Shown: in pieces, positions 26,121-34,818 of the stretch | Layout: every line of letters starts with the position of its first letter | How positions within the stretch are numbered: position 1 is the first letter of the stretch | Source: Cyanoderma ruficeps | Taxonomy: Eukaryota; Chordata; Aves; Passeriformes; Timaliidae | DNA length: 64,000 nucleotides | Direction: 5' to 3' | Assembly (NCBI GenBank): GCA_008694505.1 | Contig: VZDJ01000034.1 | Location: forward strand, 3,601,684-3,665,683 | Position numbers and translations under genes: made by a program | Notes under the pieces: generated by a model | Databases searched by the model: none | Seen by the model: only the letters and a program-made list of their open reading frames with translations | What the model was told of the DNA's origin: nothing

Positions 26121-27532
26121 GGTGGTGTCTTTCAAGGCACACACACAAAAAAGAAAAATTAAAAAAAAAAGGTGAAATGACACGATCAGCACAGCAGGGA
26201 ATGAGGGAAAGCACCCAACAGGTCCTGCACTGAATCATCCCTGGGAGGAGCTGGGGGCCAGGATTGACACGTCTTATTTATTTTATGAGATGTGTGTGAA
26301 TCACTCGCTGCCATCCCGTGTCCAAAAAGGCCTTTGAATGATAGGTGTGGTTTAATGAAAAGGAAAATTTTTAAGACATATCCCACAAAGCAAAGCAGGA
26401 GGCCAGATATGAGGCTGTGCTGCAGATAAGGCAGGACACGTGTTCAGACCATCCCTCCCGCCTGCCTCAAAGGAAAAACCCCATAATAAAGATAATTAAG
26501 CATCTTTTTTCAAGGTACGGCAGGTAAAACACAGCATTCTGTATTCCCATGGATGTTTTGGGCTCTAAATGAGTGAAGCTGAAAGTTTCAGCAAGTCACA
26601 CCAGGTCTGGAGCGAGGAGTCACTGCTCCATTTCATTTTCATTTTCACAAACCTGCCCTTACTGGAGTTTGAAAAGAGCAAGCTCTTTCTGCAGTGGTAA
26701 TCCTTGGGCAGAAGAGAAAGATCCATTCTCACACCAAAGCACCCAATAGTGCATTTTCCAACCCCCAAAATGTCGTTTGATTGTGGTTTTTTTCATGCAG
26801 AAATCAGAAGGAACAGACATTAATTACGAGGCACATCCTGCACCACCACAAAATCAGCGTTTTCTAGCAAAGCTGAGACGGTGCTGAGGAATGGCCACTT
26901 TGCAGCCAGTTCCACTTCCAGTGAACTCCCAGTTTAGTCAAAGCCTGGCAATAAATTTCCTGAGATGAAGGGCAAGAACTTCTTGTGCAAAAGGCAGAAA
27001 CGTTCAAATTAAGGAGCTGATGGATCCTAAAAACAAATGAACACAAAGACCAGGTTTTCAGAGTTCGGGGAGTGAGGTGTGCACAAAAGTGAGATTATCA
27101 AGACTATAAACTACAGGAAATGAATTGGGAAATATGAACAGAGAAGAGGTTGGGTGTGAAGAACAGGCATCATTCCTGAAGAAAATTCCTAATGTGAGAG
27201 GCAATTCACATGGAATATATTCAAATTGGCCGTAGCAAGGGGGTGTGTGGAAGCCTTACACCAGCATTCAACCCACAAGTCACTCCATGACAAAACTACA
27301 AATTCCACAGAAATACTGACCAAAAAAACCAATGTTAAACTCCAGAAGGAACATTCTTTGTGATCCTACAAATCTCAGATTTGTTGAACTTACCACCACG
27401 GAAAGAAACAGCACAAGGGAGCAAAAGCCAACAAATTACTGGGTGAGAAAAAACTCCTCCCCTTTCCCTCTTTTTCACTCATCACCCGTTCCCTGCCTGC
27501 TCAATTTTACGAGCAGAGGATGCAAACACATG

Positions 27533-27822
27533 TCTCAATTTGGCATTGGGTGGAGCTGCCTAGAACATCCCAAATCACCATTTCCCAATTTGGGACTGGG
27601 TAGAGCTGCCTAGAACATCCCAAATCACCATTTCCCAATTTGGAATTGGGTAGAACTGCCTAGAACATCCCAAATTACCATTTCCCAATTCGGGATTGGG
27701 TACAGCAGCCTAGAACATCCCAAATTACCGTTTCCCAATTTGCCATCGGTAGAGCTGCCTAGAACATCCCAAATCACCATTTCCCAATTTGGCATCGGGT
27801 AGAGCTGCCTAGAACATCTCCT
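27533..27822. repeat. 50-bp minisatellite, about 5.8 copies
   Basis: The core CTAGAACATCCCAAATCACC recurs at 50-base steps (27559, 27609, 27659, 27709), then after 49 and 50 bases. Each unit contains CATTTCCCAATTTGG and a GGGTAGAGCTGCCT segment. Point differences between units show it is not a recent perfect expansion. It has no similarity to the 23-bp array. Confidence 0.95.
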
Positions 27823-29839
27823 CAGGGCCTTTCCACCCCAAGGAAAGGGCTCAGACACCAACACCCAGCAGACAGAATTTATTCCATGAATTCCTGTCCA
27901 GCACATGAAGGGATTCATGGATGTTGCTTCCCAATGAAATTCTGAAGGCACTCGCTGGAAACAGACCCCTGAAATGTCCTTAAACACTCTGGGAAATGGG
28001 AAAACCCAAGAGGTGTCTGCAAGGACAAGCAGAGAGTGTTGGGGTGGGTTTGAGGACACCTGAGGGAGGACAAAGCCCTTCCTCTGAGGTGTGACATGTC
28101 CCTGCCACAGCAGGGGACAAAGGAACGGGAGAAGTGCCCACAGAGGGAGAGTTTGCTCTACAAAAACACTACAAAAACAAACAGGATCACAAAGTCAACG
28201 GGAATTGATAAATGCAGCTCCTATCAGAACACACAGCGCAGTGGGGATGTGAGGAACCCTTCTGAAAATCATGCGTGCAAATGCCAACTTTTATCAGAAT
28301 TATGAAGCACGAGGACAGTGTTTTGCCAAGGTCATAGAAAAAAAGGTTTGTGCCATTCGACTTCTGCCAGCCAATGAGGATTGCATTTTGTTCCTAAAAA
28401 TCAGCCTTCAAACAAAATAACAAGCTAAAATATAAATTGAAACAGCAAATGCCACCTATCAATAACTGGGTCAAAAAAAGAGGATTCGTCTTTTACATTG
28501 CAGCCTACAAACAATTGATATGGCATATTCCTGGAGGAAAATTATCCTTCTTTTCAGAGACACCTGGAAGTGATCTATACCTTCCTCAGGAATCTCGAGC
28601 TTCTCACACCTACAGCCTCCATGAACCAGATCATGTATTGGCAGTAAAATAAAAGGGATTTTTCCCCCCAAACCCCAGTTTTTGATGCTCATACAGTAAA
28701 ACCAATCAAATATTCTGCAATGATATTCACACCATAAGAGGAATTTCTGAGGAATGTCATTGGAGGGGAGAGAGGGGATCAAAACTCAGCTGAATTTCCC
28801 TCTTTTCCCTGCACGAGGATAGAAGGAAAAGGAAACTCTCCACTCAGTCATTCAACCAAACTCTGATTTTAGCTCTCCAGACACTTCCTACTGCAGAGCA
28901 ACAAAACACAATTGAGTTTCGTTCTTAAAACAGGAGGTTTTTGCTGTTTCCTGCACTTCAGACACATTGAAAAAGTAAACAAAACAAAAAGTTCTGGACC
29001 TGCTTCTCTGGGCTGGGTCTCACTGCTCACTGATTTTTGACTTCACAGTAAAGAATTCCAATATAATCAGAGACAATTTAAACTGTTAATGCTTCAGCCG
29101 GGCCTTTCTGAGCTCTGTTTCTAAGAAAACAGGGTTCTGTCACTGCACTGGTGCTTTCTCCTGGGAGAACCTCAGCTGCTTCCCACCCTGTAAACCCTCC
29201 AGGACTTTGTGATCCAGTTCACCCCCGTGGTGGCTGATGGAGAAAATGGGGCAAGTCACTGCTTCACCCAGGGAAAAATGAGGGAAAATTGAGCTCCCAA
29301 TTTTTTTGAGATAAGACTCATCTATCCTACAGCAAAATCCTGCCAGAAAACCTCTCTGCCCCAGACACAGCCTCTCTTCCTCAGAGCCAGCAGCTCCCAT
29401 GGCAGCAGGGGATGGAATGTTGGGATGGGAACTGGGGCTGGAGAGAAGGAATTATATATTGGATAATGGACCCTGTGAGCACAGAGCAGAAATCCCAGGA
29501 TACGCTTCTCTGTTAATGAATCTTTCAGGATAATTATGGATCTAGATGTTCTCTAATCAAGAATACAGGAGCAGAAGAGGTTAAGATGGTTTCTGGGACA
29601 AGCCCAGAAAAGCAGGCAGAAAGACAAGATGGGAGCTGTGGGCCAGAGCTTTTTCCTGCTGAGGGCTGGGTTTTGTTCAGCTCTTGGGGAAAAAAATGAC
29701 TTTCACATTCCCCCATCTTTGCTGCAGCACAAGAACTCGAGAACATCGGGGCTGTTAATGGGTACATGCAATTTCTCCCTGCCCAGTTAATAATGCCTGC
29801 ACTGCTGACACGGGCTGGGAGTCAAAGGTAACACCCCCA

Positions 29840-30000
29840 ACCACCAAACATGATGCGATTAATCCCATTCCCTCCACGCGACAACTCCCGAACACAATTT
29901 GGAAATGACAAGCACTTGATGAAGTGACCCGACATCATTCAAAAACAGACTTCCAAAACAGCGCTCGAGCGGCTCTCGCGGCCCAAGGAGTGAACTTAAA
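29840..30000. promoter_or_regulatory. Candidate element just downstream of exon 2
   Basis: Within intron 2, 165-320 bp past the donor. CATGATGCGATTAATCCC, CTCCACGCGACAACTCCCGA, GAAGTGACCCGACATCATTC and GCGCTCGAGCGGCTCTCGCG retain many CpGs, unlike the surrounding intron. It could be an intronic splicing or transcriptional control element. Confidence 0.32.
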
Positions 30001-30157
30001 AGGGATTTCTGCTGATTTTTGAATCCTTCAGGTAATGGGGGTGGGAAACACGGCATCAGCAAAGTCACCACCTCTGTCCCCAGGCCACCAGGCCTCAGTC
30101 CAGCTCCACAAACACTTGGCAGAGAAGACAAAGGAATGTGGTGCCCACATTCCACGC

Positions 30158-30163
30158 GCTTAC
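30158..30163 (-). promoter_or_regulatory. PRDM16: 5' splice site of intron 2 (donor GTAAGC)
   Basis: After the codons for F-G-W-E the minus strand reads GAG|GTAAGC, a consensus U1 site at phase 0. In mammalian PRDM16 the exon also ends after this FGWE, and the next exon begins with a glutamine codon, so the boundary agrees with the family. Translation past this point (VSAWNVG...) has no homology and soon meets a stop. Confidence 0.92.
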
Positions 30164-30513
30164 CTCCCATCCAAAGTTTGTTTCCTTTAATGTGCTCCTC
30201 TGCACTGCCATATAGGGTCCAAATCTTTCCCCAACTTCAATCTTCTTTTTGGCCCAAATCCCTAGCCCTGCCCCTGGGACCGAAGATTCTCTGAGTTCAA
30301 AATCTGGTGGGATTGGAATGTCATCAGGAATGTAGACGGGAGCTTCATAGGGTGAGCCCTCCTTGGGAGTGAAGTCCTCACTGGTGGGGAAGGGTGACGG
30401 AGGTCCCACAGGGATGGGGGACATTATACTGTCCTCAGTTTCCTCCTCTGCGCTTTCGCCAGCAAGGAGATCGGGGTCGGTCTCGTACATATTATTTACA
30501 ATCTCGCTGTCAC
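30164..30513 (-). CDS. PRDM16: PRDM16 coding exon 2 (N-terminal leader and start of PR domain)
   Basis: PRDM16 is a nuclear PR-domain zinc-finger regulator that acts with CtBP and chromatin modifiers in haematopoietic and neural stem cells, craniofacial tissue and mammalian brown fat. The reading frame, entered after 2 nt, gives 116 codons from [10 protein letters not shown] to LKETNFGWE. Seen in order: an acidic stretch (AEEETEDS), the proline-rich [18 protein letters not shown], the family signature [15 protein letters not shown], then the PR-domain start [20 protein letters not shown] at about exon codons 71-90. [24 protein letters not shown] and the missing MDS1-type leader favour PRDM16 over its paralog MECOM. 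The first two bases (GT) complete a codon begun in exon 1, which is AGT (Ser) in mammals. Upstream in-frame codons are intronic, because a polypyrimidine-AG acceptor abuts the homologous segment. The zinc fingers and the rest of the PR domain lie in exons beyond the window. No frameshift or stop is seen. Homology is judged from memory of the vertebrate proteins. Confidence 0.95.
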
Positions 30514-30571
30514 CTAAAAGGGGAAACAGCAGAACAAAACACACTGAGATACTCACGTGAACATTGGTTAA
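30514..30571 (-). promoter_or_regulatory. PRDM16: 3' splice site of intron 1 (acceptor, with possible branch point)
   Basis: Read on the minus strand, the intron ends in a pyrimidine tract, TTTCCCCTTTTAG, with the AG at 30515-30514 and the exon starting GTGACAGCGAG at 30513. A yUnAy-type TTAAC (30571-30567, candidate branch A at 30568) lies 54 nt upstream. That is a little far but possible. The acceptor position matches the phase expected for PRDM16 exon 2. The acceptor itself is convincing; the branch point is a guess. Confidence 0.88.
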
Positions 30572-30614
30572 TCTCTCCCTGGGATAAAGTTTCGCTAAGC
30601 CGAGCTCGCTTTCA

Positions 30615-30660
30615 TTTTTTTAAATTTTAATTATTTTTTTTAATTTTTAATTTTTTATGC
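30615..30660. repeat. A/T-rich tract near exon 2
   Basis: A run of T and A tracts (TTTTTTTAAATTTTAATTAT) about 100-145 nt upstream of the exon 2 acceptor on the intron 1 side. On the transcript strand it is A-rich and does not form the polypyrimidine tract. Confidence 0.8.
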
Positions 30661-31071
30661 TTCTAAAAGGTAAAAACCTCCCTTGAGGAGCTCAGGTGGG
30701 GCTGAGGTAAGGACACTGATAATCACGGGGTGCTGCAGAAGGGTAGGGTGAGGCTCGCTGCAGCCTGGTGTGTTCTATGGGATCAGGGGTCCTCTGCTGT
30801 TTGCACTTTTGGAAAAAGGGAAGAAAACACAGAAGAGGTGGCTGAGGTTCTCTTTAGCCACTTCTTGCTTTAACTGGCTCGGTGTATTTTGTAAAAGGGG
30901 AAAAAAAAAAGATTTAAAAAACCAGAAATTAATTAGGGTAAAGTCCGAGTTTGGCAAGAAGTGTTTGCCTGGTGTTTGGGGCTCCTGCTCGGTGTGTCCC
31001 CCACCAGCAGCTGTGGCCGTGAGCTCCCATGGGCTGACACCCTGCAGGTGTCACAGGGCATCACTGCTTGG

Positions 31072-31343
31072 AAATCACTGAATCCTGGAGTGGTTTGGGT
31101 TGAAAGGGACCTTAAAACCATCCAGTGCCACCACCTGCTGCGGTCAGGGACACCTTCCACTGCTCCAGGGTGCTCCAAACCCCATCCAACCTGGCCTTGG
31201 GCACTGCCAGGGATCCAGGGGCAGCCACAGCTTCTCTGGGCACCCTGTGCCAGGGCCTGCCCACCCTCACAGGGAAGAATTCCTTGCCAATCTCTAATCC
31301 AGCCCTACTCCCTGTCAGTTTGAAGCCAATTCCCCCTCGCCCT
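31072..31343 (-). mobile_element. CR1 LINE, 3'-terminal fragment close to exon 2
   Basis: Reading the plus strand gives the inverted CR1 end: AATCACTGAATCCTGGAGTG, GGTTTGGGTTGAAAGGGACC, 'CTCCAAACCCCATCCAACCTG', GCCACAGCTTCTCTGGGCAC and CCCTGTCAGTTTGAAGCCAA. It lies sense to PRDM16, about 560 bp upstream of the exon 2 acceptor, and is the repeat nearest the exon. It is well preserved relative to the other copies. Confidence 0.94.
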
Positions 31344-32683
31344 CGAGTGAAACCCCGGACACACGGAGGGCAACAAAATTTGGGGATTTTTCCAAGGGGA
31401 ATAAATTCCTAAGCCAGGCCATTCATGCAATGAAAACGGAGCTTTCTCATCTGAAAAGCGAAAAAAAAAGGGCGGTGGCGGGGGAGCAAAACATGAAAGA
31501 GGGAAAGAAAAACACAATTTGTCACCCAGCAGAAGTAGCTGGAGTATTTTGGGAGCAGGTTTGCCCTGTCTCCACGAGCCAGGAGGCAGCAGGGGCGTGC
31601 TCAGCAGCTCCCACCACGATAACAAACCCAACAACCGCCGCTTTGTGGGCACAGCCAGAGCCTGAGCCCCGATGTCACCAGGGGGGAGCAGCACCCCACC
31701 GAAATGACACTTCTCACTGGCTCCCAGCGAGGAACCATCAGGGAAGAATAGCTGGAAAAGCACGGCTCGACTCGAGGTATTTATAATTCATCTCCCTGCT
31801 AACCTCAGAATGCACCTTCTGTCTGCAAGACACATCTCCCCCACTATTTCTATTTTTTTTTTTTTTTTTATGCCTAGTAAAGATTTTCCTGAGTTCATGC
31901 CTAAGAAACCTGGTGGCAGGCTCGACTAAAGAGGAGGATTTTGATTCCTCTGCCAACATTTTTTTGCTGCAGCTTTTGGAGGAGAACAGGGAGCTGCCTG
32001 CTGCAGTTGACATGGGTTTCCTCCGCTAGAAAGTGCAGCCCTCCCTACTCAAACATGCCACCAGAACCAAGCTTTCATGAACATGAGATACTCCATCATC
32101 CTGAAAATATTTGTGGTTGCAGTAAATGTTTTCTCGCCCAGTATTAGCAAGTCAAATTATTTTCTGCTCTATGATTAGCCTCTTTTGCACTTAAGGAACA
32201 GGAATTCCAACTGAGTTGAAGAGCAAAACTGGGTTTCTTGGAGCACGACCTGTGAAAATTTCCAGAGGATACAAGTAAAGTATAAAGGTTCCTTACTACT
32301 GAACACCGTTAATTTAATTTCTTCTATGGGACAACCAGGGCAGTTCTGATTGAATTTTAATTAACGGTGAAGCTGATCCCTCATCTGACTGACCTCATAT
32401 TTCAAGAGGAATCATCAAAAGATAGGCAAAGGTGTCTTTTCAGTGGTTAAATCACCGGGGACTGTCAACAGGCACCAAATGACAATGAAACAACAATTCC
32501 AGGTCAGGATAGGTCTGATGCCAGAGATTCCAGTGGGAGCAGAATCCCAGCCAGGGAGATGTGGGAACGTTGGGTTCCTCAGCACATCCCAGGGCTGAGA
32601 TCAACAAACTGTGCCCAGCATTGATTAACAGCCAGGGGAAATCCCAGCTGTGCCCAAACCTGCCCATTTTTCTGGGTGGATTT

Positions 32684-33058
32684 CACAGAATCCCAGAATC
32701 ACTGAGGTTGGAAAAGACCTCCAGGATCATCAAGTCCGAGCTGTGCCCAATCCCCACCTCGTCCCCAGCCCGGAGCCCTGAGTGCCACCTCCAAGCATTC
32801 CTTGGACACCTCCAGGGATGGTGACACCAGCACCTCCCTGGGCAGCCCCTGCCAAAGCCTGAGCACCCTTTCCATGGAGAAATTCCTCCTGAGGTCCAAC
32901 CTGAGCATCCCCTGGCCCAGCTTGGGGCCATTTCCTCTCCTCCTGTCCCTGTTCCCTGCGAGCAGACCCCAACCCCACCCGGCTGAACCCTCCTGTCAGG
33001 GAACTGCAAAGAAAAACTGTCCCCCTTGAGCCTCCTTTTCTCCAGGCTGAGCCCCACA
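32684..33058 (-). mobile_element. CR1 LINE, different subfamily, 3'-terminal fragment
   Basis: It starts CACAGAATCCCAGAATCACT, followed by GAGGTTGGAAAAGACCTCCA, CACCTCCAGGGATGGTGACA and GGGCAGCCCCTGCCAAAGCC, and ends CCTTTTCTCCAGGCTGAGCC. This 'GGATGGTGACTCCACCACCTCCCTGGGCAG' type of CR1 (paraphrased consensus) differs from the 31072 copy. It matches the 44819 fragment, so two CR1 subfamilies are present. It runs sense to PRDM16. Confidence 0.93.
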
Positions 33059-33479
33059 GGTGGGGGAGCTGATCTTCTCCATAGGTTGTGTTTATTCCAG
33101 GGATTTGAGGCAAATCCGACAGCTGGGGTTCAGTTTTGATTATTCCTCAGAATTTTCTAGATTGTCCTCCCTGAACCGCTCCTCACCTCTGGGGCTCCTC
33201 TCAGCTTTACCCCAGACATTCCGTAACTAGTGAAGTTAAAAAAATACATTAAAGAAAAAATTTTAAAAGGGGAAAAAAAAAAAAAAAGCAGAGAACATCT
33301 CATCTTCCAGGAAAAATCCTCAGTTTTCCTGAGCTCCATCCCAACTCAGCTGGGGGCCATGGAGAGCCGGACGTGGCCACTCCGTGGTGACAACGGTGAC
33401 AACCACGCTGTCCCACATCTGCCCCTCCGGAATGTCTGCCTGGGTGAAAAGCAGCACAGAAATGCAACTTGACCTTATT

Positions 33480-33730
33480 GTTGTTGTCATGAAACTAAAA
33501 TTAGTCCCTCAAAGCTCCCCGGCGAAATGACTCGATAAAAAGGCTCATTGAAAGGTTGTTTCCACAGATAATCAGATATGGGCAGACGCTGAAAATCTGT
33601 GTGACACCAATGAGGGGCTGGCAACAATGAGAGGGATGGTTTAGTGGTGGTGAGAGACCTCATGAATAATCTATTTAGCAGCTGTAATGAAAGCAAAAGC
33701 AAGGCTGATGTTAAAGAGAACGGTGTCGGA
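33480..33730. promoter_or_regulatory. Candidate conserved noncoding element
   Basis: CCCCGGCGAAATGACTCGAT, ACAGATAATCAGATATGGGC, GAGACCTCATGAATAATCTA and TTTAGCAGCTGTAATGAAAG form a unique, CpG-retaining block in intron 1, about 3 kb upstream of exon 2. It sits between a CR1 (ending 33058) and an ATT-rich stretch (33780-33840). Confidence 0.33.
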
Positions 33731-34388
33731 ATAAGGCGTCAGGTTTTGGGGTGTGTTTGTTGTGTTTGGGTTTTGATATGTTTATTATTATTTTTATTAT
33801 CGCTATTGTCGTAATGCCTCTTTTAATTATTATTGGTGGTGTTGTTAGATGTCTCATCCCGCTGTGGAAATACCCAATTAGCTGAAATGACTGAGCATTT
33901 TTAACACTCACGGATTGCAAAGAGCTTCTTTGACTTCTTCACTGGGAACGTTTAAAGAACATCCCAAGAATTAATTTCTATTGGGCAGGCAGCGCCCGAT
34001 CACCAGAACAATCCTGAGTTTCACTGACCTGGATAATTCAACATTTGTGTGAAACCCAGGTATTTTTATTTTCCAAGCAAGGAGGAGAACGGCAGGCACC
34101 CACTGAACTCACACTTTGCCTCAAAACCTGGAGCTTCAGGCCCAAAGGAATTAATCCAAGCAGAAGAGTAGAAAATACAAATATTCACAGAGAATTTTGA
34201 CTTTGTAGCTAAGAATGGAACCACACAGGGCAGAGACCAAGAGGCGCTTTTTCCTTAGGGATTAACTGGGTGTTGGAAGGGGTTTTACATCATTATCTAA
34301 ACTTTGTGACTCATTCTTAGCTGTGAGTTTAAAATCACATGTGAGTATTAAAACCTCAGTGGTGTCTAGAGCTGCTTGTTAAGTGGTT

Positions 34389-34415
34389 ATTATAATATAT
34401 AATAATAATAATAAT
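34389..34415. repeat. (ATA)n microsatellite
   Basis: TATAATATATAATAATAATA is a short imperfect ATA run. Confidence 0.85.
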
Positions 34416-34704
34416 ACAAATTATTATCAGGAAAATATTCATTAGGCCAGGGCTACCCTGGGATTTGTTTCCATTTTCTGGCTCTACAGGAAGAACAGTG
34501 GGGTGACCTCAAACATGTTTTCCAGCCCAAAGAGGGACATCACCACCACCTTTACAGCTCCACGGGTGTCCTGACGTCCCTGCACTGAGAGTTTCCTTTA
34601 GAAACATTCCCCAGGGAAGAGAACAGAACCACCAAACCAAACAATTCCTGATGTGATGGCTGGGGAGGAAGAAGGCAGGTAATATTTGAGCACTTTGAGC
34701 AATA

Positions 34705-34818
34705 TCTTGAGGGGCATTGAGCAGCCTGGTCTCGTGGGAGCTGCTCATGGCAGTGGGGCTGGAATTCGATAATTTTTAGGGTCATTCCAACCCAAGGATT
34801 CTCTGATTCCATAATTCT
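34705..34818 (+). mobile_element. CR1 LINE, short 3' end
   Basis: TTGAGCAGCCTGGTCTCGTG, 'GCTGCTCATGGCAGTGGGGCTG' (shortened by deletion) and 'AGGGTCATTCCAACCCAAGG' lead into ATTCTCTGATTCCATAATTC, the CR1 3' tail. Only the last roughly 110 bp remain. It is antisense to PRDM16. Confidence 0.85.

Larger units (their letters stand above)
1..30163 (-). other. PRDM16: PRDM16 intron 2 (5' part, 30.2 kb)
   Basis: From the donor at 30163 down to position 1 there is no recognisable exon, so exon 3 lies outside. A very long intron at this place fits the known large 5' introns of vertebrate PRDM16. Contents are four CR1 fragments, two minisatellites, short tandem duplications, one N gap and several candidate regulatory blocks. 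Stretches with nothing specific seen include 650-1260, 1900-3600, 7000-9600, 9750-10700, 11000-12100, 16600-20600, 22900-23600, 26200-27500 and 27830-29800. Confidence 0.85.

Noticed and set aside
27625..28059. Minus-strand 144-codon frame with repeated NWEMVIWDVLGSS
   Set aside because: Translation of the 50-bp minisatellite; no homology outside the repeat.
30019..30294. Plus-strand ORFs overlapping the exon
   Set aside because: Shadow frames of the minus-strand PRDM16 exon.
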